From the NCBI GenBank assembly GCA_037349105.1, contig JAYJMM010000104.1:220001-284000 (forward strand): a DNA stretch of 64,000 nucleotides, written 5' to 3'. Position 1 is the stretch's first letter, and each line of letters starts with the position of its first letter. A program made the translations under genes and the position numbers. The DNA comes from Limnomonas spitsbergensis. Its lineage: Eukaryota > Chlorophyta > Chlorophyceae > Chlamydomonadales. Of the stretch, positions 54,001 to 64,000 are shown in pieces. The notes beneath the pieces were generated by a model. It made no database searches. It saw nothing but the letters and a program-made list of their open reading frames with translations, and was not told the DNA's origin.

Positions 54001-57000
54001 CCGCATGAGAAGCCTGTCCACCAACCTGACAGTGCCTCCCCAGATGCTGAGGGGTGGAGCTTAGGCTCTTTCAAAGGCTTGCAGTCGTAGGGGAATTCGC
54101 CTGAGGCCTCTTCCCAGAGTGCTGTCATCCTTGCCGGCGTCCCATTGCCCACTGGAGCCGCATACGGCGAAGCCACACTCGTCAAGCTATATCCAGGCGC
54201 CTCAAACGTTTTCCTGGAGCAAGCATCCGCCGCCGAGGGGCTTATTACGCCTTCTGTCAACATGCATGACTAATTTTACGCAGCGAGGCTCGCTGAGTCA
54301 GCGATGCTTGGATCTAGGATCTGTTGCAATTTCTCAGATCCATGTCGGAGGCAGACCCCATCAGCTCGTTCGGCAGGCTGCCCATCCAGGATTGTGAGTA
54401 AGGAGCACATGCAAATGACACGACAGAGCACCCAGCACGCTCCATGTCAGAAGGTGGCTGGCGTAAACAATCCATGCTGTTAAAACTCACCTGTCCGCGG
54501 GCTGGTCACGCATGAATCCAATGTACAGCTTTGGGCTCGATGTCACTTGCCCGTTAGGCTGTGGCTCGGCGTGAGAGCTGCTGGATGCACCTGCCTGCTC
54601 CGCTGCCTCCGGCTGCTGCGGTACCGGCTTCAAGAAGGGCGTGAGGGCCAGCTTCAAAGCGTCAGCCAGCGCCCGGTTGGAGTCCGGGCCGCTGACGCAC
54701 AGCTCGTCAGTCAGGGGAAGGAGGATCGATCCGCAATCCTGTGCAGAAATTGGGGAGGGAGGAAAGGCGGTGATCGGGAAGGGGGCCACGGCATATGATG
54801 ATATGACATTTCTCAGGCTGGGAATCTCAGCTGACGACAAGGGCCATGAGGGCACCTGCCACCTGTGGACATCTTGTGCTGTGTTGCAGCTCAGGATTGT
54901 TGAGGATGTGCGACCACTCAGTGAAGTCCGAGTAAAAGGAGGCGAACTGCAGCGGGCAGCTACATGATGAGGGAGAGAGCAAAGCATGCAAAGGGTACTT
55001 TGTATGTTCAGGGTTTAGGATTTAGCCCCTCAACCCTAGACATGCTCGGATGCGCTGGTCAGGAGCATCTGAGGAACGTGTTGGGTCACCCACATGCAAA
55101 GACACACATTTCCCGACTCATTATAAATTGGACACCACGCACCACCAAATTGTAAGACTCGTAGCTTGACGGTGACCTGCCTCCGCCATAGTATCCCATG
55201 TCATCGCAATCGCCATAGTCATCATAAGGATTCCCGCAGGGGTCCTCATCTGAGTCGTCGGTGCCACAGTCAAACATCATCCGGCTGAAGCTGGAATAGG
55301 AGCTCCGCACATAGGAACAGGAGCTCTTGACGTTGCGCATCAAGGTAATCTGAACGTAAGGGGGCTTGGAAGCTGAGGAAGAGGCAGCCGCTGAGGCAGA
55401 GACGGCAGCAACGGGTATTGCCAATCCCCCAGAACCGATGGTGGGCGAGACTTCAGCAGCCTTGGGCAGGACCTCGGCGGCCCTCGCCGGGGCGGGCAGC
55501 CTGGCAGGCAAGATGGAACAGGGTTGAATCAACACCAAGCAGAGACACATCAACAGAGCTCCGCGTACAAAATAAAAACGTGGAGGCCACTAGGCCAGCG
55601 AGCGATTCACAAGCAGTGGCCAGTAGAGATACAGCGTCATGCCCTTCTGCATATTTTCCTTCTATTGGGCTGCGGTGAATAAACGGAAGATCTACTATAG
55701 CCCCAGAAAGTGGTCCCAGCTGAATAACAAAGCCCCCCCACACAAAGCCCCGTTAACCAGGGTAGGCCCACCCCACACCTGTGCACCACCAGTGACGTGA
55801 CTCCGATAGAGACGAGATAATCCCGCTCCTCTGGCACCTGGTCCGCCTTCATGATTTCCCCGTTTTGCCTAGCCATCACCAGGTGCTCATCTGGACCCGG
55901 GGGAGGCTCAAGCGCTGCTCGCACGGCTGCCAGGAGGACGCTGGTAGAGGCTCCCCTGTCCACGTCGACCCCCAAAGTGATGGGTAGCGAGCGGCCACAG
56001 CTATCGAACACGGTGACCTGCTTTGCCGGAGAATAGAAACAACACATTAATCCGAGTCCATCCTAGCGCCCTCTGCCCCGCATTTCTGCTGACCACGCAT
56101 ATCCAGCCAAGTAAAGCAAGGGGACACACCCTGTCCGAGGGGAACAGCACAACCCCAGAAAGCCACAAGGGATCACACGCCCACATGGCTCACCTAGTCA
56201 CCCATCATTCCCATGAATGATATTTTCTGCTCACCAAACTACCTTTGGCAGGCCCCTGGGCTCCCAAAGCAGGGCCAATGGGGACCAAACTTGAGTGGCT
56301 TGCGGCTCATGGCACAGGCAGCAGGGCCTGTTGCACCAGGCCCATCTAGCCATAGGCCGAGGTTCAGCATCACTACAGTTTAAACAAGCTGAATAAGCAG
56401 TGAATCACCTTGCGCACACGCTGCCCATTGATAGGCTCCTCGTCGGCTGGCGGCGGATCTCCCTTGAGCAACAGAAGCTTAGCAGGGATGGGACCCACTT
56501 GAGCGCTATATGGGTAACGAACACCTGGATGAAAACAAGTGATGCAGATTATCTGACGAAACACAATTTCAAATTCACAAAATGGGTCATTCTCAGCGTA
56601 TAAGTCTGGGCTTCATAGACCATGGAGGGCAGGAGGAAGCACAACGAGGTTCCGAGTAATTACCACTGACCGGGGAGAAACCGGCCTGCACTCTGAAACC
56701 ACTTTCAAACTCAGTGTTCCCCCCACTGTGACAACAAAAATATAACTCTGAGCTGTGTAATCAAGGCATGGAAACAAACAGCATAGCAAAACTCAGGAAG
56801 TGAAGCCTACAACAAATGAGGGCAAAAACGAGATGCTTTTAAAACTTCCTGCAGAGGTAGATAAATGCCACGGCATCCAGGCCAGGCCTGAGCCAGTGAG
56901 ATACAAACTCTGCCCCCCAGATATGTAACCTGCAATTAGTTACAAGGCCTTGCCTCCTTCCAGAACCCTACCTTCATTCGTGGTATCGAAAATGTTGTGA

Positions 57001-58539
57001 AGACAGAGTGCATCCCCGAAGACGCCACGAGCCACGCCGCGTTTTGTGTAGAAATCAGTGCGAACCAGGTTCTTCTTCAGCTCCTCGATCGTCTTCCCTT
57101 CGACCGCCTGAGTACCAGCCAGCCAGTCCACTAGTCATGGAGGCGATGGCCCCTCACAGGCATCAAGGAGCATTGGAAAGAAACCCCATACCGTTTCAAT
57201 ATATCACTCGTAACAAAACATGAAATGAATGAATTGGAGGTACAGCATAATTCAACAGATTACGTACCTCGACCGGATAGGAGAATCTGCCGATCTCAAA
57301 CGCCTTGGGATCTTCAGCAGGGTCAGGCAAGGGTTCAAGACCGTCTGGCCATAGTGTTTTCTTTTGTTGTGCCGCTTTCTGAGCAGCAGATGAAGAGGCC
57401 TGCATGCCCACTTTCAGATCAGCTGACGATGAGGGCTGGGTGCCTGCCTTCAGAGCAGCAGATGCAGAGGGCGGGAGGCCTGCTTTCAGAGTAGCAAGCG
57501 CAATGGCCTGGGTGCTGCTGCTTCCACCGATGCGATCTATCGAGTCCAAAGCTCTGCCTGCCTCTGGCGGCAGCATGCGAGGGGCAACGGGACGGCTGAC
57601 AGCCTTCTTCTTGAGTGATGATGTAAATCGTGCAGCGTGGACCTGCGCGGCTGCAGCTGCTCGGAAGGGGGCAGCCAGGGGGGAGGGACCGGCACCCGCA
57701 TGGGTGCCCAGGCGCACTTGGCTCCGCTCCTTGTCCCAAGAGAGTGACTTGCGCGCGTTGCAGTGGCAGCGACTGGTAGCACCTGCAATGACAGATGCTG
57801 TTTGTAAAAAATTCTCACACGAATCTTGGCCCTATTTCTCTAGTTGGAGGTAGGCTTGGGTAGTCTCATGCACCTGAAGCATGGCTCACTCACCGGTGCC
57901 CCACTTGCTGCACTCAGATGCCTTCACATCGCAAACATAGCAGTAGCACTGTATGGGAAGGGTAGATACATCAAGCATTAGCTCCTTCGTCTGGCAGGTG
58001 GTACAGATCCCTGCAGCTGTAAGAACTAGCAGTGGCACTGTTCTAAACCAGGGAATATGAAAGGAACATGGGTGACATGGGCATGCAGTTCTATCTATTC
58101 AACATATTCAATATCATGTGCACACGGTACCTGTGAGCAGTGTGCAGCGTTTGCAGTGTTGTCCACCGTGGACATTCTGTGAGCGCCACAATCGGGGCGA
58201 GAGTGTGGGAAATCCCTGAGCGCAACCTGCGGAACGCCGACCAGCTCCAAGGCTCAGGCCAATAAGGAGGGCCCACAGGCACATTGTGTGCAAGACAAGT
58301 CACCGAGTACCGGAACCCACCTGCCCCACATCACCGCCAGTGATAATGACGTCGTCCTCATTGGATGGTCCTGCCTCGGGAAAAGCCCTCTCATTTTGAA
58401 TTTGCCGTCTCTGCTCCTCAGTGGACACCGCCATGATTTCAATATCATCGTCGCTTCCCGGTGCCTGTTCTGGGGTAGATTCCTCGTCGCTCTCATCGAG
58501 TGTCAAGTCCACAACACCCCCAGGGCTAGAAGTAGCCAT
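41330..58539 (-). CDS. SNF2-family ATPase with embedded RING finger (Rad5/HLTF/SHPRH type), 24 exons
   Basis: Approximate exons (minus strand): 58539-58321, 58176-58131, 58016-57894, 57782-57268, 57110-56973, 56528-56410, 56013-55780, 55500-55151, 54961-54862, 54739-54493, 52459-52352, 51952-51690, 51462-51235, 50913-50789, 49973-49751, 49067-48945, 47595-47452, 46769-46548, 46126-45893, 45401-45306, 44414-44094, 43686-43527, 43107-42964, 42326-41330. Together about 1,800 residues. Order: SUMO-interaction-like VVDLTLDESDEE at residue 9; a Cys/His cluster (HCKRC, CTTC, CYCYVCD, CHC); a Q-motif region (LRNYQLQSLHFM); Walker A LAEEM-GLGKTVE, split by an intron; DEGH box; TGTP; a RING finger (CSICLD ... 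CLHWFCRECIIGWL ... CTLC), also split by an intron; then the second lobe (VFLLSMRSGA-VGINLTAASHV ... QAIGRSWRMGQQ). The Ala-rich tail carries GRKRK. By family it should be a nuclear DNA-translocating ubiquitin ligase for chromatin or DNA-damage tolerance. Small exons may be missing between 54493 and 52459. Confidence 0.85.
42540..42650. repeat. Short tandem repeat in the last intron of the SNF2 gene
   Basis: Two clear copies and one decayed copy of a roughly 40-bp unit with CTGCAGCATCAGGGGCAAGG and ACCAGCAGCAGGAA. Intronic on the minus-strand gene. Confidence 0.7.
44684..45296. repeat. 26-bp minisatellite inside the intron that splits the RING finger
   Basis: About 23 copies of a 26-bp unit containing CTCCCTCCTGCATCACCCAC, with GCATCTCCCACCGCC variants. 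It sits between the exon for the first RING cysteines (45401-45306) and the exon for the rest (44414-44094). Confidence 0.95.
47605..48240. repeat. 14-bp purine-rich minisatellite in an SNF2-gene intron
   Basis: About 45 imperfect copies of GTGAGGGGAGAGAA, interrupted by GGGACAGGGGTGA variants, between the exons 49067-48945 and 47595-47452. The strand is almost pure purine. Less regular purine-rich sequence continues to about 48610. Confidence 0.9.
51045..51082. repeat. Interstitial telomere-like repeat
   Basis: CAGGGTTTAGGGTTTAGGGT followed at once by AAACCCTAATCTAGGGCCCTGG gives an inverted pair of TTTAGGG-type motifs within an intron of the SNF2 gene. A shorter one (CAGGGTTTAGGATTTAG) lies near 55008. 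Confidence 0.7.
52631..53981. repeat. 33-bp minisatellite in an SNF2-gene intron
   Basis: About 41 copies of a 33-bp unit (GAAGGGAGCCCCTCCATCAA then TATGTGGCTATCT, variable at TAT/TCT/TCC and CTA/CTG). Thirty-three is a multiple of three and no stop arises in several frames, so 425-507-codon open frames appear on both strands. They have no flanking coding sequence and lie in the intron between exons 54739-54493 and 52459-52352, so they are treated as a repeat by-product. Confidence 0.95.
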
Positions 58540-58740
58540 TCAATAGTATAATACCTTTAACATATCTAAGGTGTATTCCTTTTCGTTCTCCTTCGCTTGC
58601 TGAAGTGTGAACCAAGCCAAGGGTGTGGATGGCTTCGTAATTCAAAATGCACTGGCAAAGAGATCTCTGGGCAAAACTTGGGGGATCTGCCCCCTCAATC
58701 CATAACAGCATGATCAGGGGAGCGTAAACTGTTATCAAGC
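58540..58740. other. Upstream region of the SNF2 gene
   Basis: Directly upstream (minus orientation) of the ATG at 58539. It presumably contains the promoter; no specific element was recognised. Confidence 0.4.
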
Positions 58741-58744
58741 TATC

Positions 58745-58865
58745 TCAACCGAGGGGGGGGGGGGGCAAAAAAAATCCACCCTATGCCCCAAAGTTGTAGA
58801 GCTTCACAAGAGCGTTACATAACTGCTCTTAAAATGTTTTTTGGCCCAGGGGTATGGGGGGGCAA
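58745..58865. repeat. Dispersed G-run repeat, second copy
   Basis: A run of G followed by GCAAAAAAAATCC, then GTAGAGCTTCACAAGAGCG and AATGTTTTTTGGCCCA. It corresponds block by block to 22795-22890 with many substitutions. Boundaries are unclear. Confidence 0.6.
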
Positions 58866-58964
58866 AGTTGGGGGGGATGGTGGGGTGGTCTCCAAAAAAA
58901 TCGATATTTGGAAAACATTGTATACCGTAAAACGCGTTTGACTCTGATATTAATTAATTACTTT

Positions 58965-59345
58965 GGAGGTGCGCGGAGTACATGTGCGATAGAAAAAAGA
59001 ATAACAAAAAGTGTGCGCGGCCGGTCCATCACGGACCAAAACAACTATTTGGGGGGTTGCGCGGAGTAGATGTTTCGTACCTACCATCGGAAAAGTCGCG
59101 CGCTAGCGCGCGTCTGATTGATTCGACATCCATTCACTGATTATTGACCGTGTACTGATCTGTCAGGCATCAAACTAGGTTTTTGATTGAGTTGACGAAA
59201 TGTAGTGGCTGTAAGAGCTGCGCGGAGTTGATTTTACGACTGACGGAAAGCGCTGCGCGGTGTTTAATTAAATGTTTCGGACCGGCCGCGCGATATAGCA
59301 AGCAACTGTTTTTTTTAAATCAGCTGCGCGTGCACGGAGTTTAGT
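58965..59345. repeat. Loose cluster of GCGCGGAGT motifs
   Basis: TGCGCGGAGT occurs at about 58972, 59056 and 59219, with relatives (GCTGCGCGGTGT near 59250, GCACGGAGTTTA near 59333). Irregular spacing and diverged intervening sequence suggest an old, decayed tandem array or a motif-bearing dispersed element. Confidence 0.45.
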
Positions 59346-59651
59346 ACTTTCTTGCTGCGCGACGAATTTGATATAATTATTCCGAATCGGGGTCGGTGCG
59401 CGGACCCTATACCGTTTACGGTATGTTTTTCTGGAGGCCTGTTGAGGCTGGCAGCGGCACCTCTGCGTTCTTCTTGCCAACATGAGTCCATTTACATCCT
59501 AAAATGTCGCTTGAATTACCACATTACCCCCTGGACCCCATACTTAGGGTTTGGCTCCATTGGACACACCCCGAATTCCCGAAACCAGCTGAGCCAGCCT
59601 TAGAAAGAGCTGTATTACACGCAGCACATGGTAGTGTTGGTCGGGACAGTT

Positions 59652-59705
59652 GGGCGCCCACGCGGCCGAGCCTTTTAGAGCAGGGACCAGAGGTGTTATG
59701 TCATT
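59652..59705. repeat. Dispersed repeat copy related to 40125-40190
   Basis: Shares GGCGCCCACGCGGCCGAGCC and CCAGAGGTGTTATGTCATTG with the copy in the carrier-gene intron. No coding capacity. Confidence 0.6.
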
Positions 59706-59894
59706 GATATGGTCATGAATAAACAGATCTCGTGTGGTCGTTGTGGCAAGGTCCTCAAATCCGCTGACCATGCAAACGTCGAACGCCACTAGAATGGGAG
59801 GGAGTGCATGGCAGCTTCCACGATACAACGTGATTCGAAGCAGCAGAGAACGCTCGGGTTTGCTGGAAACATGTGATCGCTAGCGAGAAGTAGT

Positions 59895-60355
59895 CAGTAG
59901 TCAATAGCCCGGCTGAGCTCAGTACCCAAATTGACTGTTGGCATGAATTGTGATCGCTAGCGAGCATAAGTCGGTCCTCAATAGCTGGCTGAGGTTCCGT
60001 TAGTAGAGCATCTTCTGCGAAGGATGGGGATGTGGGTTCGAATCCCACTGGACCTACCTGAGTGACTGGTAAAACCTCTCGGCGATATGTGTGCGTTTAC
60101 GTACGCGCCGTAGCCAGTCATGAGGGAAATCGCAAAGTAAAAGAGGTACCGACGAGTGACTGATCCACAATTACTATGACTCGGGGGAGGGTGCGCGTAT
60201 CCCGTACGGGCAGGTTTACCTACGGGTCGCCTATACCTAGGGATCCGTTAAATTCACGAACGATTGGAAACGACACGTAGTTCTTACTTCTTACTTAGCT
60301 GGCTGAGCCCAGTACCAAATTGACTGCAGGCATGAATTGTTATCTTCTAACGAAT
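59895..60355. repeat. Duplicated segments around a tRNA-like sequence
   Basis: A segment near 59908-59962 (CGGCTGAGCTCAGTACCC, AAATTGACTG, GGCATGAATTGTGATC) recurs at about 60300-60342 in very similar form. GTGATCGCTAGCGAG occurs at 59872 and 59950. The tRNA-like sequence lies between the copies, as would be seen if a mobile unit had duplicated or inserted there. Confidence 0.6.
59972..60056 (+). ncRNA. tRNA-like sequence, possible SINE head
   Basis: A perfect T-arm (GTGGG-TTCGAAT-CCCAC, 60032-60048) includes a consensus pol III B box (GTTCGAATCC). A five-pair anticodon stem ATCTT/AGGAT encloses a seven-base loop reading GCG at the anticodon position. GGTCC at 59973-59977 can pair with GGACC at 60050-60054. 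The D arm is abnormally long, so an intact tRNA gene is unlikely. A tRNA-derived SINE or tRNA pseudogene is preferred. The repeat context supports this. Confidence 0.45.
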
Positions 60356-60359
60356 TGAA

Positions 60360-63044
60360 ATATGTCAGTAGAAGCACCTTGACGAGCTGATTTAAAAAAC
60401 ACCCCTTGCATGCCCTGTCTTTTGAATTTTCACCGAGATATTTGAATTTCAATGGGTTTCGGAGATGGTACGTGGGTGGGTGGTAGGCTTGGGTGCTCGT
60501 TTTTGGCGGGGGCATGGGGTCCCTGGCTTTCTTTTTTGCCCCCCCCCCCTCGATCTTAACCCTGAAAAATGGACAGTACACAAGATTGCATATATTTTGC
60601 TAGGATTATACAAGGTGTGAGACCAGCCGCCCAACCCAAGAAACCTGAGACGCGTACACAATAAACGAAAACGGGTGCGCAAGGGGCCCTCGTCGACAGC
60701 TGAGTTAAGGCGAGCAGGAACAGGAAAGGCGCACGACCAACAAGTACTGACACGGCCGCAATAACTCATGCGTACGAAGTTCGATTAAGGTATAAAAAAA
60801 CTGATACCCCGCCTCGACACCCCTCTAGCTAAAGCACACAACCACCAGAATCCCACCCAAAGGCTGCTGCAAACGTTTCCACCAAAACCGAAAATCGATA
60901 CCCAACCAACAGAAGGAGACAAGAGCTGACAGGGAGCCAGAAAGGGAGCTGTCTGGACACTAAGAGGGCAAAGGGCTGAGTTAACCCGTAGGCATAACCC
61001 CCCACCCACAACGACATAACTCACAACCTAGCAGCCAGCCAAAAGGCCCAAACTACCCCGAGGCCCTCACAATACGAAGCAAAAACAGCGAACAGGACAA
61101 GCACACCCGAAACCAAGGACTAAGTCACATAGGGGGCGAGAAGGGGTACAGCGACCCAAAGGTTCAAGTCCATATGCAAAGCATAGAGGGTTGCCTCCCT
61201 AGGAGCAGCTGGCGCCTAAACTATACCATTTGCATACATGAATCCTTGGAAGGCGTCACCCCCAAATCGATTCCGTCATAATCCCCTTCATAATCTAGGT
61301 CCAGTGAACCAGGCTTGTCTGAGACATACTTTTACCATTCCTAGAGAATACTATGACATACATATTTGTGTGCCACTATACGTTACGCCTCATAGACGAT
61401 ACTATCGCCTATGATAGATTCCGTGAATGATACCGGTATTACAAGAATCGATACTACCAGTCTTAGTAACATTATTCTCATTCTGAATATATTTCCCAGA
61501 GATCTAGGACTTTATACAAGTTCCTTGAGTGAACCATGTTTGCAATTCTTTAAGAATCTCCTCCCCTCTCCAATGCAAAACTTTGTACCGTGGTCGTCGT
61601 TTCGATTTGTGTCCTCCATACAAATATTTTAATTAAGATGACCGCGCGATCTTCAATATTCTTACTCTAGGTTGATGATTGTTTCAGAACCATCCACGCA
61701 GCACAGTCCTGGGAGGACCCTGGGTGTGAAGTTTGAACCTGACGTATGGCCCGCTCGCGGGCCAGCGGATATTGTAATCCCAGACTGCTAAATTGCCGTG
61801 CAGCAAGTTTTAAAATCGCTTAGCGTGCGAGCGACCCTTAACCCTAAAATAAATTGTACGTTAATGCACAGGTATACGGTATACAGGAACTACGGTACAA
61901 TGCGGTACGGTGCGGTACGGTGCGGTATGCAGCATTGGCGCGCTAGCCTATTCCTGGCCAGGTCAATCACGTTACACCTCTGGGCCCTGCTCATACATTC
62001 CTGGCCAGGTAGTGTGTCATGCCCTGCAAAAATGATCAAGGGACTCATAAACAGGAGATTTATTCCGAGCAATGCAATATTGGGTGTTGTGGGACTTAAT
62101 TGGATTTTGCAGTCTGACAAATCAAAGCCATCCCGCAAGATGAGGTCGTGTAAGCTGCGCTAGAGACTAGCATTTTGGATCCAACCGTGCCAACCGACAT
62201 AATTTCCGCTTTTTCATTTGTGCACCCTAAAGCCTGCCCTAAACCTTGACTCCTCTAACGTCTTATGTGTCTGGCGCTTTGGGTTTTTCATCTGACCATT
62301 CTTTTTATCCTTGTTTTCCATTCCCTCATAGCCTTCACACACTCAAGCAAATGTGGTTGATGACTCCAATGAGAAGGCCGGCCGGTGAAAGTTTTGATGG
62401 CATAGAGATTTCAAGCTAGATATTTAACTTTCTTTATCCAAAACTCCCTTACGATAGGCTTTAAGAGGGAGTTTAGTACCACGTTTATCTAATGAATCAT
62501 GACGCGCATTTGGGCATGGAAGCCAGGTAGGGGGTATCACCTGATTGGACTCGAGAGGAGCGGTGGGGCTTATGCCGGTCTGCATGAAAACAGTGCACAC
62601 TCCATTAGGATCAGCCTCGCAAGAAATCTAGAGGGTAGGAGAAGAGAGCCAGGCTCGCTTCGTTAATGCTGCTTGGTTAGCTGGGTCTTGGGGCTTAACA
62701 CTCCGTCATACACGCCATGCTGCCCGCGCAGAAAGTTAATGACGTCACGTCTCTGGGCCCTGTGCTCAAATGCTCGGCCGCACGGGCGCGTGATTGCCTG
62801 TTTGGACGGAAAGGATGAAAAGAATGTGAACGGAAAGAGGGGTCATAAAAAAGAGAAAAGAAGGGACACGAAAGAATGTAGGAGGTACCTGCTGTACTTT
62901 GGAGGCAAAGTCTGCAGTTACAGTTCAATGGTTGTTTGCAACTGGAGTTTAACAGTCGCATCGACTCCAGGGAGCTCATCGCCATGGGAGGGCCAGAGTG
63001 GTACATGTGGGTGGACTGTGTGTGTGGGGGGGGGGGGCAGAAGA
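60360..63044. other. Intergenic spacer
   Basis: No supported gene. There is a C-run (60541-60549) and CGGTAC repeats at 61875-61930 (CGGTACGGTGCGGTACGGTG). The segment 60580-61160 is purine-rich and A-rich on the plus strand. Open frames on both strands are short and without recognisable motifs. Confidence 0.5.
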
Positions 63045-63152
63045 TGCCAGCTTGCCGGGCACGATGTGCTGCTCAAACGTGCTCACCAGGAACACCTCTG
63101 ATGTATTTGTAGGCACCTCAAAACGCTGAGGGCGCATCCTGTTGAACACCCT
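63045..63152 (-). CDS. Possible exon of an unidentified gene
   Basis: On the minus strand, after a good acceptor (CTGACTGCAG, around 63150), an open frame reads VFNRMRPQRFEVP...EVFLVSTFEQHIVPGK. The amino-acid texture is protein-like, but no family is recognised and neither neighbouring exon was found. It may belong to a gene extending past the window or to a decayed one. Confidence 0.25.
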
Positions 63153-63960
63153 GCAGTCAGGATTCAGCAGTGTCCGGATTGGCCTGCCACCTTCCTTAGT
63201 TCCTCTGTGCCATGTGACAGGCCTTTTCCTCGCCCAAGGTCATTGAGGGGCCCTTCTGCATGATGGTTCCCTGAAGAGATGGTTGGGCATGCTGTGCTGG
63301 GCGCGTGCATCCCGGCGATCGAGCATGTGGAGGTCTACACCACCGGTATCACAAAACATGACTACGGTATTGAGCGAGCAACAGGAGATGCTCCGGTACA
63401 ACAGGCGCTGCATGTGGAGGTGTGAAGAAGAGTGTCCCTCGGTCAACTGTTGGATGGCAGCACCCATTCCTTGGACTTGTAACTATTCCAGGACTACACT
63501 CCTGCTACTAGACGAGGGTGTGTCATTAACAAGCTTTTGATGATGCTTCCCAGGGGGTCATTTTGTCACTTTCTTAGTTGACATGCCTTGCATTGATCAG
63601 CTTCCTGGATAGTTGGGTAAGTGAAATGGAGAGGGGCACATGGGCATCATGTTTACTGGGCTGGAGTAAGGTTTATCGTCCAGCCGACACAGGTACCGTA
63701 CTCGAGACAAGCTGGCGGAGTTTACCTCTTTTCACCCCGGGGTTAATGTCGGATCTGAAATATGAAAAGTCACCAGGCAGGACCTCCTCAGGCCTTTTCT
63801 TGTGAAGGCTGGGCATGCGCCCATGCATTGCACATTATGTTGAAGCAAGTACCATTGGCGAAAAAAATGTACGGATTGCCAGTGATACTATGTACTGAAA
63901 GCTTTCAAGTTGTGCAGACATTCATAAATTAATGTGTGTGTGTGTCTATGCACCGCCGTA
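63153..63960. other. Spacer at the right end
   Basis: Mixed-composition sequence without a supported gene; only short open frames. A GT microsatellite lies at about 63932-63944. Confidence 0.4.
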
Positions 63961-63964
63961 CCGG

Positions 63965-64000
63965 GTTAAGGGTTTATGGTTTGTGGTTTATGGTTCAGGG
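63965..64000 (+). repeat. Degenerate telomere-like repeats at the window end
   Basis: GGGTTAAGGGTTTATGGTTT followed by GTGGTTTATGGTTCAGGG is a run of imperfect TTTAGGG relatives that continues out of the window. It may be an interstitial telomeric relic or part of a longer repeat. Confidence 0.5.

Noticed and set aside
52567..54090. 507-codon plus-strand open frame
   Set aside because: It is the 33-bp array read in a stop-free frame, inside an intron of a well-supported minus-strand gene.
53967..54263. Minus-strand frame next to the 33-bp array as an extra SNF2 exon
   Set aside because: Texture is partly protein-like, but no convincing splice sites in the right phase were found.

Overview
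The window is nuclear DNA of a eukaryote, most likely a green-lineage microalga. Host genes are cut into many short exons with GT-AG (some GC-AG) introns. Intergenic DNA is rich in minisatellites and CCGGTA-type motifs, and short TTTAGGG-like plant-type telomere motifs occur internally. A prasinophyte-like alga would fit, but this is inferred and no species marker is visible. Exons were spliced by eye, checking reading phase and splice sites; identity statements are by eye only.

Left third (1-20.9 kb). A homopyrimidine tract of (TCC)nTC units (1-1601, resuming 20678-20894) is interrupted by one 19,076-bp retroelement (1602-20677) with TG...CA ends. It carries a Gag-like protein on the plus strand (3004-8517) and, in the opposite orientation, a 2,747-residue Pol (20507-12264). 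Pol order is reverse transcriptase, RNase H, a DNMT3-like cytosine-5 DNA methyltransferase, integrase and a C-terminal PHD finger. The terminal sequences are arranged as split direct repeats. A1 (left end) is repeated internally as A2, directly after B1, and B1 is repeated at the far right end as B2. A diverged inverted copy of B1-A2 follows, making a large palindrome centred at about 10667, so both genes run toward a shared 3' region. This ambisense, methyltransferase- and PHD-bearing element is the most remarkable thing in the window.

Middle (20.9-41 kb). Minisatellite-rich spacer; a ten-exon SGNH/GDSL-type hydrolase gene on the minus strand (29384-23474); a serine-rich orphan ORF (30992-31939, plus); a second orphan ORF (36607-35063, minus); and a mitochondrial thiamine-pyrophosphate-carrier-like gene (37212-40934, plus) that looks like a pseudogene, with one frameshift and three stops at conserved positions.

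Right (41-58.5 kb). A single 24-exon, 17-kb minus-strand gene encodes a SNF2-family ATPase with a RING finger between the two helicase lobes (Rad5/HLTF/SHPRH type). It also has an N-terminal SUMO-interaction-like segment and a Cys/His-rich domain. Its introns hold large 14-, 26- and 33-bp tandem arrays.

Far right (58.5-64 kb). Intergenic DNA with dispersed repeats, a tRNA-like (possible SINE) sequence, a possible terminal exon on the minus strand and degenerate telomere-like repeats. Apart from the retroelement's own Gag/Pol pairing, neighbouring genes show no functional link, as is usual in a eukaryotic genome.
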